A stretch of 64,000 nucleotides of DNA from Closterium sp. Naga37s-1. Lineage: Eukaryota; Streptophyta; Zygnematophyceae; Desmidiales; Closteriaceae. The stretch spans positions 1,054,001 through 1,118,000 of the forward strand of contig CANJKZ010000092.1 of assembly GCA_947471745.1 (NCBI GenBank). The letters run 5' to 3'. The notes below the pieces were generated by a model. It was not told where the DNA came from, did not search any database, and was given only the letters and a program-made list of their open reading frames with translations. Shown in pieces: positions 43,118-55,010 of the stretch. Position 1 is the first letter of the stretch; the number at the start of each line of letters is the position of its first letter. The position numbers were made by a program, and so were the translations under genes.

Positions 43118-46100
43118 ATGCAGCTCCAGCGTCGCCCGCGTGAGTCCCTCACCCCCCAACAGCTTCGTGTGTGGTACGCTAGTTGGGGTTGTCGGGGTGG
43201 CCGTAGTGGGAGTCGTCCTGGAGTGAGTAGTTCCACAGCTGCTTGTAGTGGCCAGGTGCAGCTGCAGCGTCGCCCGCGTGAGTCCCTCACCCCCCAACAG
43301 CTTCGTGAGTGGTACGCTAGTTGGGGTTGTCGGGGTGGCCGTAGTGGGAGTCGTCCTGGAGTGAGTAGTTCGGCAGCTGCTTGTAGTGGCCAGGTGCAGC
43401 TTCAGCGTCGTCCGAGAGCAGTCCTTTCGCCACAGCAGCTTCGTGAGTGGTACGCTCAGCGTGACGGGTCACGGGGTACTGCTCGCTGTCCGTACGTCAT
43501 TCGCACTGGTGCTCGGACTGGTCAGCCTTGCGGGACGTTGGGTCATGCAGAGTCCCGCTGCTTCGCCCGTCTGAGCGACGCCTGGCGTACGGAGTTTGGC
43601 GACGCGGCTGAGCTCCCCGACTGGGTGGAGCTGCTTCGGCTGCGGGTAGATATCTATACTCTTGACTATGATGCTATCCTCACTGCCATGTATGCATTGC
43701 CTACTAGTGATGAGGGTGACTGTTACCTGTGTGTTCCGCCTGACCCGGGCATTGAGGCTGCTGCTCTAGGTGCTGGTGAGGCTGCTGCTCTAGGTGCTAG
43801 TGCGTCTGCTGCCCCAGGTGCTGGTGAGTCTGCTCTCTCAGGTACCACGTCGTCTCAGGCCTTACACACCTTCACTCTTGACTCGGGTGCTTCCCGCTCC
43901 TTCTTTCGAGACCGCACCACGCTTACGCCGCTCAGTCGGCCGGTTGCGGTCTCCCTGGCAGACCCCTCTGGGGGTCCTGTCCTTGCTCACTTCTCCACTG
44001 TCCTCCCGTGTCCGGCGGCCCCCTCTGGCACCCTGTCTGGTCTTTACCTCCCCTCGTTCTCTACGAACTTGGTGAGTGGTGCTGACCTACAGGATGCGGG
44101 GGTTCACCAGTTCACTCCTGCGAGTCAGCGGGTGACCCACTGCACGGACGCTCGGACAGGCCGACACCTGGCCACGTTTACACGTCGGTCGGGGTCGAGC
44201 CTGTACACACTGACCACTGCGTCTCCTCCAGTCACTGCGTCTGGTCAGGTAGCTGCGTCGGGTCAGGTGTTTGCTGCAGCGTCCAGGTCTGGTCCTGAGT
44301 CTGCCCCCTGTTCGTGTCGCCTCCTGTCTCACGAGACTCTCCTCTGGCACCACCGCCTTGGTCACCCCTCCCTGCTTCGTCTCCGAGGCATGGCCTCCCG
44401 TGTCCTTGTCTCTGGTCTTCCCCGGTCCCTCCCTCCCCTTCCTCCGGGGCCTGGCCCTACCTGCGTCCCATGTGTCGAGGGGCGGCAGCGGGCTGCCCCT
44501 CACTCCTCCCAGTTTCCTCCGACAGAGGCCCCGCTGCAGACGCTTCACATGGACGTGTGGGGCCCGGCCCGCGTCCGTGGACAGGGTCACGAGCGCTACT
44601 TCCTGCTGGTGGTTGACGACTACTCGCGTTACACCACAGTCTTCCCCTTGCGCAGCAAGGGTGATGTCACTGAGGTGTTGATCGACTGGATCCGCGCAGC
44701 TCGTCTCCAGCTCAGGCAGAGCTTCGGCTCGGACTTTCCTGTTCTGCGTCTGCACTCTGACAGAGGTGGAGAGTTCTCCTCTGGCCTTCTGCGAGCCTAC
44801 TGTCGTGCACGAGGCATCCGCCAGACCTTCACGCTTCCGGACTCTCCACAGCAAAATGGGATTGCTGAGCGCCGCATTGGCATGGTCATGGACGTCGCCC
44901 GTACGTCCATGATGCATGCGGCTGCCCCCCATTTTCTGTGGCCGTTTGCGGTTCGGTACGCGGCGCATCAGATCAACCTTCACCCCAGGGTCTCCATGTC
45001 GGAGACCTCCCCAGCCTTGCTGTGGACGGGGAAGGTTGGCGATGCGTCTGCGTTCCGTGTCTGGGGATCTCGGGCGTTTGTCCGCGACTTGTCTGCGGAC
45101 AAGCTGTCCCCTCGTGCTGCTCCTTGCGTCTTCCTTGGCTTCCCCCCTGACGCGCCAGGGTGGCAGTTCTACCACCCCACCTCTCGCCGTGTTCTGTCCT
45201 CCCAGGACGTCACGTTTGACGAGTCGGTCCCCTACTACCGCCTCTTCCCCTACCGCACTCCGTCCCTCCCCCCGCCACCGCTCTTCCTTGTACCAGGTCC
45301 CCCCCCGGTAGACCCCCTCCCCCCTCAGGGTCCTGCCCCTTCAGGTGTGTCCCAGGTAGACGCAGTCGAGCCTGTCGAGGTTACTGGTGACTCTGGTGCT
45401 GCTGAGGGTGCTGAGCCTGGGGGTGCTGACTCTGGGGGTGCTGAGCGTGTGGGTGCTACGCCTGGGGGTGCTGAGCCTGAGGGTGCTACTACTGGGGGTC
45501 CTGAGCCTGGGGGTGCTGAGCCTGGGGGTGCTACTACTGGGGGTGCTGAGCCTGGGGGTGCTGAGCCTGGGGGTGCTACGCCTGGGGGTGCTGAGCCTGG
45601 GGGTGCCACGCCTGGAGGTGCTGAGCTTGGGGGTGCGGAGCCTGAGGGAGCTGGGCCTGCTCGTGTGGCGTCTGGCGGTGCTGAGCCTGGAGGTTCTCCG
45701 GGTGCTTCGTCTCGGCGGGAGCCACTCTCTCCACAGGAGCTGCGCGAGTGGTTTGCCCGGCGCTGGAGGCGTGCTGCTGGAGCTGGAGGTTCTTCGGCTG
45801 CTGAGGGTGCTGGTGCCGCGGGTCCCGGAGGTGCTCGTCCTGGGAGTACTGGAGCTGCTGGGCCTGCGGGTACGACTGGAGCTGGAGCTGCTGAGGGTGT
45901 TGGCGCTGAGGCTACTGCTGCCGGTCCTGGAGGCGGTGCTGCTGGGGGTGCTACTGGTGCTGCTGGAGGTACTGGAGCTGGAGGTGCTGCTGGCGCTGGT
46001 GCTGCCGCTGGGGGTACTGGTGCTGTCCCTGCTGTGTCTGGAGCCGCCGCGCGGCCTCGGCCGTACTTCGTTCCGCTCCTTCAGCAGGTTCTTGGTCTCC

Positions 46101-48316
46101 CGCCTTCTACTGGTCCTCCTCCTCCCTTAGAGTGTCCACAGCCTGTCCCGTCCCAGTTACAGTTACAGCCGGCCTCCACACTGCCCGCTCCTTCTCCCTA
46201 CACTGGTCCTACTGGAGGTCTGGCCGAGCGTCGTGAGCCTGCGTCTCGCCCTGCGTCGCCTGTCCGTCTTGCTCGCACTAGTGGCCGTGGTTCGCGTCAG
46301 CGTCCTCCTCCTGTCCCTGGCACGCACCGGATGTCTCTGCGTCCGTCCACTGCTCCTCTGCGTGCCCCTTTGCCTTCTCCTCCTGAGTCCTCTCTTCCTG
46401 CTCTTCCCGACCCAGAGTCGGACTCTCTTCGTGCTGCCAGTCCTACTGTCACGCGTCTCCTTGCTACTGTCGTCACTGACCCTTCCTTTGAGTCCACTGC
46501 TGCGTCTGCCCTAGTTGCTGAGCTCGTCGACTTTGCTGCTCGCTGTCGTCTAGACTACGCTGCTAGTCTTGTCGTTGAGTCTGAGTCTGTCTGTCCTCCG
46601 TCCGTCGGGGGTGAGTGTGCCCTTGGCACGGACGTCCTTGAGGACAGGCAGGAGGAGTTCCAGTGTTTGGCTGCTGCTTCACCTCATCTCGTGTCCGTAC
46701 TGCTTACCCCTGAGGGAGACCCGGATGCACTTGACATCCCGACTCCGCGCTCTTACGCGGAGGCGATAGAGGGTCCCTACTCCTCTCAGTGGCAGGCAGC
46801 TATGGACGCAGAGATGGCTTCCTGGAAGTCCACAGGCACCTACGTTGACGAGGTTCCCCCGCCTGGGGCGAACATCGTCAGTGGCATGTGGTTTTTCAGG
46901 GTGAAGCGGTCGCCGGGTTCTCCGCCTGTCTTCAAGGCGCGTTACGTGGCTCGTGGCTTCAGTCAGCGGCAGGGAGTTGACTACTTTCAGACCTTCTCTC
47001 CCACCCCGAAGATGACCACTCTTCGGGTACTGCTGCACATAGCTGCTCACCGCGACTACGAGCTGCACTCTCTTGACTTCAGCACTGCTTTCTTGCAGGG
47101 CAGCCTGCACGAGGAGATCTGGCTGTGTCGCCCACCTGGCTTCACTGGGTCTTTTCCTCCTGGCACCCAGTGGAGCCTCCGGCGGCCAGTCTACGGTCTC
47201 CGCCAGGCACCGCGTGAGTGGCACGACACACTGAGGACTACACTTGCGGCTCTTGGGTTTGCTCCCTCTACTGCCGACCCGTCGCTGTTTCTGCGCACCG
47301 ACACTTCTTTGCCGCCGTTCTACATCCTCGTGTACGTCGACGACTTGGTCTTCGCCACAGCTGACACTGCTGGACTCGCCCACGTGAAGTCCGAGCTGCA
47401 GAAGAGACACACGTGCACAGACCTGGGTGAACTGCGCAGCTACCTTGGCTTGCAGATCACCCGGGACAGAGCACGCCGCACCATTACCCTGACTCAGTCA
47501 CACATGGTGCAGCAGGTCCTTCAGCGCTTCGGCTTCACGTACTCCTCGCCTCAGGCCACTCCTCTGCCTACTCGCCACTCGCTCTCAGCTCTGCCTTCGG
47601 ATGAGTCCGTAGAGTCGAGTGGCCCGTACCCAGAGCTTGTTGGCTGCCTCATGTGCCTGATGACCTGCACACGACCTGACCTTGCATACCCTCTTAGCAT
47701 TCTCGCACGCTATGTTGCTCCTGGGAGACACAGACCGGAGCACATGGCTGCAGCGAAGAGGGTGTTGCGCTACTTGTGCAGTACGTCGGGCATGGGGCTT
47801 GTGCTTGGAGGGCAGAGTCCAGTGGTCCTCACTGGGCACGCAGACGCTTCTTGGGCTGACGACCAGGCTACGCAGCGGTCGTCACAGGGTTACACCTTCA
47901 GCCTTGGTTCCGGCTCTGTTTCGTGGCGGGCTACCCGCTCGTCTTCTGTTCTCGGCTCCAGTTGTGAGGCTGAGATCTACGCCGGGGCCATGGCTGCACA
48001 GGAGCTTCGCTGGCTCACCTACCTGCTGACTGACCTCGGAGAGCCGCCTCGTTCTCCTCCAGTGCTGTACGTAGACAACAAGGCCATGCTGGCCTTGTGT
48101 CGAGAGCAGAGACTGGAGCACAGAACGAAGCACATTGCTCTCCGCTACTTCCTTGCTCGTGAGCTACAGCAGCGTGGTCAGCTACGGCTTGCGTACGTGG
48201 CCTCTGAGGCCAACACTGCTGATATCTTCACCAAGGCACTTGCGCCTTGTGATCATCAGCGCTTCTGTACTCAGCTGGGTCTTGTGCCTACCTTGCCTCA
48301 CTTGCTCACCCCTTGA
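43118..48316 (+). CDS. copia B polyprotein (zinc knuckle, protease, integrase, RT, RNase H), intact
   Basis: 1,732-codon ORF from ATG 43118. It begins with three in-frame copies of a 45-47-residue segment (QLQRRPRESLTPQQLREWYA), then an expanded Cys/His knuckle (CGTLGHAESRC). Protease LDSGASRSFF is at about 43877. The integrase zinc segment LLWHHRLGHPS (44340) is followed by core DVWGPARVRG, VVDDYSRYTTV and LHSDRGGEF. A Gly/Ala/Glu-rich spacer (45390-46060) precedes RT with FKARYVARGFSQRQGVDYFQ (46933), SLDFSTAFLQG and YVDDLVF (47333). RNase H has GHADASWADD (47838) and ends with TADIFTKAL. Compared with copia A it lacks the UBN2 gag (FEPDGRPIEF...), so it may depend on gag in trans. Alternatives to ATG 43118 exist downstream. 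Confidence 0.93.
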   Translation: MQLQRRPRESLTPQQLRVWYASWGCRGGRSGSRPGVSSSTAACSGQVQLQRRPRESLTPQQLREWYASWGCRGGRSGSRPGVSSSAAACSGQVQLQRRPRAVLSPQQLREWYAQRDGSRGTARCPYVIRTGARTGQPCGTLGHAESRCFARLSDAWRTEFGDAAELPDWVELLRLRVDIYTLDYDAILTAMYALPTSDEGDCYLCVPPDPGIEAAALGAGEAAALGASASAAPGAGESALSGTTSSQALHTFTLDSGASRSFFRDRTTLTPLSRPVAVSLADPSGGPVLAHFSTVLPCPAAPSGTLSGLYLPSFSTNLVSGADLQDAGVHQFTPASQRVTHCTDARTGRHLATFTRRSGSSLYTLTTASPPVTASGQVAASGQVFAAASRSGPESAPCSCRLLSHETLLWHHRLGHPSLLRLRGMASRVLVSGLPRSLPPLPPGPGPTCVPCVEGRQRAAPHSSQFPPTEAPLQTLHMDVWGPARVRGQGHERYFLLVVDDYSRYTTVFPLRSKGDVTEVLIDWIRAARLQLRQSFGSDFPVLRLHSDRGGEFSSGLLRAYCRARGIRQTFTLPDSPQQNGIAERRIGMVMDVARTSMMHAAAPHFLWPFAVRYAAHQINLHPRVSMSETSPALLWTGKVGDASAFRVWGSRAFVRDLSADKLSPRAAPCVFLGFPPDAPGWQFYHPTSRRVLSSQDVTFDESVPYYRLFPYRTPSLPPPPLFLVPGPPPVDPLPPQGPAPSGVSQVDAVEPVEVTGDSGAAEGAEPGGADSGGAERVGATPGGAEPEGATTGGPEPGGAEPGGATTGGAEPGGAEPGGATPGGAEPGGATPGGAELGGAEPEGAGPARVASGGAEPGGSPGASSRREPLSPQELREWFARRWRRAAGAGGSSAAEGAGAAGPGGARPGSTGAAGPAGTTGAGAAEGVGAEATAAGPGGGAAGGATGAAGGTGAGGAAGAGAAAGGTGAVPAVSGAAARPRPYFVPLLQQVLGLPPSTGPPPPLECPQPVPSQLQLQPASTLPAPSPYTGPTGGLAERREPASRPASPVRLARTSGRGSRQRPPPVPGTHRMSLRPSTAPLRAPLPSPPESSLPALPDPESDSLRAASPTVTRLLATVVTDPSFESTAASALVAELVDFAARCRLDYAASLVVESESVCPPSVGGECALGTDVLEDRQEEFQCLAAASPHLVSVLLTPEGDPDALDIPTPRSYAEAIEGPYSSQWQAAMDAEMASWKSTGTYVDEVPPPGANIVSGMWFFRVKRSPGSPPVFKARYVARGFSQRQGVDYFQTFSPTPKMTTLRVLLHIAAHRDYELHSLDFSTAFLQGSLHEEIWLCRPPGFTGSFPPGTQWSLRRPVYGLRQAPREWHDTLRTTLAALGFAPSTADPSLFLRTDTSLPPFYILVYVDDLVFATADTAGLAHVKSELQKRHTCTDLGELRSYLGLQITRDRARRTITLTQSHMVQQVLQRFGFTYSSPQATPLPTRHSLSALPSDESVESSGPYPELVGCLMCLMTCTRPDLAYPLSILARYVAPGRHRPEHMAAAKRVLRYLCSTSGMGLVLGGQSPVVLTGHADASWADDQATQRSSQGYTFSLGSGSVSWRATRSSSVLGSSCEAEIYAGAMAAQELRWLTYLLTDLGEPPRSPPVLYVDNKAMLALCREQRLEHRTKHIALRYFLARELQQRGQLRLAYVASEANTADIFTKALAPCDHQRFCTQLGLVPTLPHLLTP

Positions 48317-48647
48317 CCTTGTTTGTACTGTTGCATATATATATACACCTGCTCTTGCTTGTCTAGCCTTATATACATATGTAATCCTGCATGTGAACTG
48401 GCCTTGTGGCCTTGAACTTGTGCTCGGAATGTGTGGTGACTTTGTGATCCACCCTGAGCTTGCTTTGCTTTGCTTGACTGGTCTTGTGACCCCTTGTTCT
48501 CCCCCACTTTGCCTATGGGGGTGTGTCAGATTTATATGACATAGCTACTGTAGGCTATAGTGGGGTAGCACATATGGGGTACAGTTTTCTAGGGTTTGCT
48601 TTTGTACCCAACTTTCCCTTAGTCAATCCATTCCTCATTTCTTCACA

Positions 48648-51327
48648 GACACATCCGCGCAATTGCACCGTCTGCTCCGAAGCTGCGCTGAGTCACCAGC
48701 CGTTCCCGCTACTCGAACCTATAACCAATTGCTACCCCAAGCTGCACAAGGTGTACAGCGACTTCCTCAACGTGGGGCACTGCAGGATCAACGACGAGCT
48801 GTATACGCTCACGCTACGCTTGGGTCGTGAACGTGGAGGCGCGCAGCAGGGCGTTTGAGGTATTCCCCCTCTGGCTGGCACACGCGCAGTGGCAATCTGG
48901 GGAGAAGTTGAAAATCTGGCAATCTGACGGCACAGCGGAATTCAGGAGCAAGGAGCTGCAGGATTATCTGGCGCAGAAGGGAATTGAGCATCATATTTCC
49001 CTCCCCTATACGCACCAGCAGCAAGGCGTAGCTGAGCGCACGAACTGTACCCTCATGACGAAGGTGCGGGCGTTAAGGAAGCAGTCGAAGCTTCCGCCGA
49101 TCTACTGGACCTACGCAATGCGGCACGCCGTGCGGGTGCATAACATGCTATCAACCACGGCCATAACCAACAACTCGTCGCCGCATGTGAAGTGGACGGG
49201 GACCAAGGGCGACACGTCCATGCTCCGCGTGTGGGGATGCATGGTGCAGTACCGCCAGCCAACGTCAACCATTGGGAAATTCGCAAGCTGCGCGCGCTGG
49301 GGAATTCACCTCGGCATCAGCCACGAACACAAGGCGTGGCTCATCCTGGACCTCCTGAGCCAAAAGACCACGAACGCTCGTGACGTCATCTTCTACGAGC
49401 GGCTCTTCCTCCAGCAATTTTGCGAAGACGAACAGGTGAATGCGAACCGCGTTTACGGCAACAACGGGCACAGCTATGCCACACCTTAGGACGAAGCTGC
49501 AGCGGCCATTCTAGAGCAGGACACAAGAGGCGAGTTCACAAGAGGCGATCGCCGCAGCAGCGACGACGACAACGATTCCTTTGGAGGAGGAGCAGGCGCA
49601 GCAGGCGGAAGCGGAAGCGGCAGAGGTGCAACTCCGCCAGCACCACCTGTACCAGAAAGCGACGACGACGATGTGCAGGAGGTCATCCCGCAGCACCGCC
49701 ATGACAGCACCGTCTCTGGACTTCAACTTCTCGGGCTCCACACCGCCACCTCAACTGCGCCACATATCATCGAGCCAAAGAATCCGCGCCAAGCACTCAC
49801 GGGACCACACAGCAAGGAATTGCGCGAGGCAATAGATGCGGAAATCAAGGCCCTTGAGTCCCACGATACCTGGGTGCTCGTCGATCGAGCGGCAATTAAA
49901 GGAAGGAGGATTCTCTCCGGCAAATGGGTCTTCCGCGTGAAGACCGCAGCTGACAGCACGATTGAACGATTCAAGGCGCGTTGTGTCGTACGCACCACCA
50001 AAGGCACGGCATTGACTTCGACCAAACCTTTGCGCCGGTCAGCCGTCACACTTTCGTCAGAATACTCCTCGCCATCGCCGCTGCACGACACCTACCGCTC
50101 CGACAGATCGATGTGAAGAATGCATTCATGTACGCATTAGTAGACGCGGTAATCTACGTGGAGCAGCCGCACACATACAAGGAAGGGGATTCGCACGTTT
50201 GCCAGCTGCGGAAATCTCTTTACGGGATCAAACAGGTGTCAAGGCTCTGGCAGCAGTATCTGCACAACATCCTGCTTGAAATTGGGTTCAAGCAGCTGCC
50301 TCACGATCCTGGGATGTATCGCCGCGATTTCCGCGGCGAATACATCCTGCTCATAATATACATCGACGATCTCCTCTACATAGGATTAAGCAACGAGTTG
50401 CTTGAGCAATTCAAGAAGAATCTCGCGGGCCGCGTCGAGTTTCACCTGCAACCATGACGTGAAGCAGTTCCTCGGCCTCAACATCTCCTACTCGCCAGAA
50501 GCCATTCACCTCTCAGTAGCCAAGTATGCAGAAGAGCTTGGCAAGCACTTCAATATTGCACCTGCACCACTCTCCACCCCTTACCGCACTCCAGGACCCA
50601 ACCACAAGCCTGACAACAAAGCCCTGTCCCCCGCTGGGCTTCAGACTTACTAGCAGCAGCTGGGATGCCTACTCTTCGCTTATGTTACCTGCAGGCCCGA
50701 TCTCTTGTACATCGCGAGCCAGCTGGCTCAATACTCCCGCAAACCAACGGCTGAGAACCTCTCAGATCTTCGGCGGGCGCTTCAACTCTTCATCTCAACA
50801 CCCAATGTCAGGCTCTGCTACTCCATAGTCCCAGCCTCCTCCTTCAATCTCATCGGCTACGTGGACGCCGATCATGCTGCTGACCCAAACAATCGACGGT
50901 CCAGGACCGGCTTCCTGTTTCGCCTCGAGCCCAGCGGCCCCATCTCCTGGAACTCACATAAACAGGAGTTGGTTGCCCTGTCATCGGCGGAAGGTGAGTT
51001 CAACGCAGCAACAGCAGCTGTTTGCGAAGGCCTCTACCTTCAGGAGTGTTACAGGAGGCGAAAATTCCAGCTTCATCAAACTTCCGCCTGTGCTACGACA
51101 ACCAGAGTGTGATCAGGATCGCGAACAACCCTGGATTCGTCAACCGCACAAAGCACATCGCATTGCGGTACTTCTTTGTCAAAGACGAAGTCGACAAGGG
51201 ACCTACTGCCCTACGGGTGACATGGCGGCTGATTTTCTCATGAAGAAATTGCCGCGTCAGCAGTACCAGCACTGCTCCGAACTCAGCGGAGTAGTCAAGC
51301 GGATCAAGACCTGCTACGTCTAGGAGT
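48648..51327 (+). pseudogene. integrase core, RT and RNase H of copia C
   Basis: Continues copia C after element B: integrase (CTVCSEAALSHQPFP; LKIWQSDGTAEFRSKELQ; HISLPYTHQQQGVAERTN), then RT (KWVFRVKTAADSTIERFKAR; IDFDQTFAPVSRHT; IIYIDDLLYIG). RNase H carries DADHAADPNNRRSRTGF, SSAEGEFNAA and NRTKHIALRYFFVKDEV. At least four frame changes and a TAG (50651-50653) break it. It ends just before the polypurine tract and 3' LTR at 51337. Confidence 0.9.
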
Positions 51328-52035
51328 GAAGGGGGGTGTTACAAATAGTGAAAGATGAAGCATAACTGTGCACTCCTTACCGCAGCAATCGAAGCAAGCA
51401 CTCCCAAGGCTGAAGTCGAAAGGGCGGAATTAACGCGAAGGGTCATGCAGTTACGAAGAGGACCGTCCGAGTAGACAGCATCAGGCAGGAGCAGTGGCGG
51501 TGATTCTGCCCAAACGGTTTCATAACCATCCAAAGTCGCACTCTTAAAATAGGCTAGGAAGTGAGTATCGAGAAGATTGGTGAGTGAGTAGGAACAAGGA
51601 GATACAAGTGTCGACCTAAAGTGTTGTACCCTTTAGAGGGCAACTCACTGTAGCCTGTCTAACAATATATGGAACATATACACATTTGACACACCCCCAT
51701 AAGCTAAGTGAGGGGCATCAAAGCAAGCAGGGTGAACAGACGGTCACAAGACCAGTCAAGACAAGAAGCAAAGCAAGCTCAGGGTGGATCTCAAGGACAC
51801 CACACAAATTCCGAGCACAAAGCAAGAGGCCACAAGGCCAGTTCAAGAGTTCACTAGGATATATAGAAAATCAAAACAAATAGAGCAAACAACAAGGCTA
51901 CAGCAGTCGATGGCCTACCTCAACAAGCCCCAACTGCACACAGAACCTGTGGTGGTCACCAGGCGCTAAGGCCTTGGTGTAGACGTCGGCAGTGTTGGCC
52001 TCTGAGGCCACAAAGTCCAAGCGTGCCTGGCCGTG

Positions 52036-54304
52036 TCAGTGCAACTCTCGAAGGAGGAAGTACCTCACGTCAATATGCTTCACTCTGCTCTCCAGTCGGG
52101 GCTCTCGACACAGGAGGATCATGGCCTTGTTGTCAGCGTACAAGGTCGGTGCAGAGCAAGGCCGCTCACCAAGGTCGGCGAGCAAGAAGGTCAACCAGCG
52201 AAGCTCCTGTGTCGACATGGCACCAGCATAGATCTCTGCCTCTGCACTGACGAAGCCACAGACGACGACCGTGTAGACCTCCACGACACAGCACCAGCAC
52301 CCAGACTTATACAGTAACCCTGAGTTGAACGCTGGGTCTCCACGTCGTCAGCGTAGGAAGAGTCGCAGTGACCGGTCAACACAACTGGCTGAGTCCCTCC
52401 AAGCACAAGCCCCATGTCTGATGTAGTCGCCAGGTACTTCGCCACCCTCACAGCAGCTGTCCAGTGAACATGACGGTGTCTCCCAGTCGCAACAAAGCGA
52501 GAGAGGACGCTGAGGGGAAAGGCGAGGTTCGACCGAGTACAAGTCATCAGGTACATGAGGCAGCCCGCAAGCTATGCGTAGGGGGCACTAGACTCAAAGG
52601 GCTCGTCGGGAAAAGGGCTAGTGAGTCGGTTTTCAACGGCAAGAGGAGTGGGCTGTGTGGTGGAGAACTGAAACCCGAACCGCCGAAGGACCTGCTGCAC
52701 CATGTCTGACTGAGTCAGTGTGATGGTGCGAGCAGCTTCGTCCCTGGTGATTTGCAGGACAAGGTAGCACTGCAGTTCACCGAGGTCAGTGCACTTGTGT
52801 CTCTTCTGCAGTTCGAATTTCACCTCAGTCAGAGCTGCCCTGTCTGCTGTAGCAAAGACCAAGTCGTCGACGTACACTAGTATAAAGAAAGGAGTGGAAC
52901 TTGTGCGAACAAACAGCGACGGGTCGGCAGAGGAAGGACGAAACCCAAGGTCACGAAACGTGGAGCGAAGAGTGTCGTGCCACTCACGGGGCAACTGGCG
53001 GAGACCGTAGACTGGCCGCCTCAGGCTCCACTGGGTCCCAGCTGGGAAGGTGTCAGTGAAGCCAGGAGGACGGCGCAGCCAGATCTCCTCGTGTAGATGG
53101 CCCTGGAGAAATGCAGTGGAGAAGTCAAGGGAGTGCAGCTCGTAGTCTCGCTGTGTTGCACGTGCAGTAACACCCGATGAGTAGTCATCTTCGGGGTCGG
53201 GGCGAAGGTCTGGAAGAAGTCAACTCCCTCACGCTGACTGAAACCCCTAGCTACGTAGCGCGCCTTGAACACAGGCGGTGAACCAGGCGGTCGCTTTACA
53301 TTGAAGAGCCACATGCCATCGACAATGTTCGCCCTAAGAGGGGGAACTGCGTCGATGTACGTGCCTGTGGATCTCAAAGACGCTAGCTCTGCATCCATGG
53401 CCGCTTTCCACTGAGACGCCCACTCCCCTGACACTGCCTCACGGTACGAGCGAGGTATCGGTATGTCAAGGGCGTGGGGGTCTCCCTCAAGAGAAAGCAG
53501 CATGGCGCAGAGAGAGGGGGAAGCGGCTGCTAAGAACTCCAGCTCAAAGTGCCTGTCCTCTAGGACGTCACAGCCAAGGGCAGACTCACCCCCGTCGGAC
53601 AGAGGACGGGGAGGTGGAGCAGCCACCAAACGCGTGGCGTAGTCAAGACGGCGGGTGGAAGCAAAGTCAGCGACAGCAGCAGTAAGAGCCGAGACAGAAG
53701 ACGGAGAGGATCGAGGGTCCGTGACAAGAGAGGCGAGAACACGAGAGACAACAGGGCGAGTAGTACGGTAGTTGTCAGTGATAGGGTGAGAGGAAACGGT
53801 GAGAGACGACGCAGGAGGTGAGGGGAGAATAGACACAGGCGGAGAACGACGAGGAGGAGAACGAAACAAGACGGCGCGGAGGTCGGCAAGAGGAGACGAG
53901 GGCCGGAGCACGTGGAGGACAACGACTGGTCCAGTCGTGCCGGACAACAGGAGGAGGCGACGGTGACTGAGGAGGAGAGAAAACAGCAGGAGTCGAGTTC
54001 GGAGGAGGAAACGTAGGACCGTACACGATATGATACTGTGAGTGAACAGGAGGAGAGGAAGGAAGACCAAGGGCCCAAAGGCCACTCACCGGAGGGAACA
54101 GCTGCTGCAAAAGTGACGGTTGCTGCTACTGCTGCTGCTGCTGGTCCAACCGCTGCAACTCCTGCCTCTCCCACGCCAACTGCTCCTGCTCCTCGCGCTC
54201 AAGCCTGCGAAGGGCCTGGAAACGGGTGTCGTGGCGGTGGGGAGGCGCAGTGGGCGACGCAGTAGGGGAGAGTCGTTCGAGGGGTTGGCGTAGCGAAGAG
54301 ACAC
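52036..54304 (-). pseudogene. RT and RNase H remnant of copia D
   Basis: Minus-strand segments: a variable Pro/Ser/Leu-rich N-terminal part (54085-53650), then RT (WKAAMDAELASLRSTGTY; FKARYVARGFSQREGVDFFQ), a frameshift near 53160, LRREWHDTL-like and YVDDLVFATAD (52860), and RNase H (TGHCDSSYADD, 52370). The protein is close to copia A and B. Further frame changes occur near 52570 and 52300. Confidence 0.88.
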
Positions 54305-54439
54305 CTAGCTAACAACGAACACCAGGACTAGCCTAAATAGCTACGTGGAGCGGCCTCCAGCCGCGACGGTGCGAAACACTGTGAGTATGAGTGACGCGAG
54401 TGTTGAACCAACGGAGGTCGGGTGGTCCTGGGTGGTGTG

Positions 54440-55010
54440 CGCGCGTGATGAGGGGCTGTGAGCGATTGGAAGGGGTTGTGAGCGATTGAAAGGGGTTGTG
54501 AGCCGTTGGAAGGGGCTGTGAGCGGTTGGAAGGGGCTGTGAGCGGTTGAAAGGGGCTGTGAGCGGTTGGAAGGGGCTGTGAGCGGTTGAAAGGGGCTGTG
54601 GGCGGGTGGGAGGGGCTAGCTGGCGGCTAGCTGCTGGCGGCTATCTGATGCTGGCGGCTAGCTACTGCTGGCGACTAGCTGCTGATGGCGGCTATTTGCT
54701 GGCGGCTAGCTGCTGCTGGCGGTGAGCTGCTGGTGGCTAGCTGCTGCTGGCGGTGAGCTGCTGGCGGCTAGCTGCTGCCTAGCCGTGCTGCTGCAGTAGC
54801 ACGCGCTGCTGCGTAGCCGTGCTGCTGCAATGCGAGCGCTGCTGCTGCAATGCGCGTGTAGCAGTGGCGTGCGCGACTGCCGCTGGCTAACGCGCGCGCT
54901 GCTGCTGCTGGTGCGTGTGTGCCTGTTGCTTGCACGCGCGGCTGTTGCGGGCTAAGCACGACTACGCGGGGCCGCGGGGGGGGGGGGGGGGGGGGGGGGG
55001 GGGGTCCCTT
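54440..55010. repeat. leader repeats and poly-G run of copia D
   Basis: About eight units of GGGGCTGTGAGCGGTTGGAA (20 bp) at 54448-54602, then CTGGCGGCTAGCTGCTG-type repeats to about 54780. A run of about 30 consecutive G ends near 55003. No coding sequence is visible. Confidence 0.9.

Larger units (their letters stand above)
41518..48647 (+). mobile_element. copia retrotransposon B, young, 7.1 kb
   Basis: 124-bp LTRs at 41518-41641 and 48524-48647 differ at one position. Exact 5-bp duplication GACAC (41513-41517, 48648-48652). PBS TGGTATAGAGC at 41642 and polypurine TATGGGGGTG before the 3' LTR. One long uninterrupted pol ORF. The usual gag N-terminal half is replaced by GC-rich tandem repeats. 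Confidence 0.96.
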
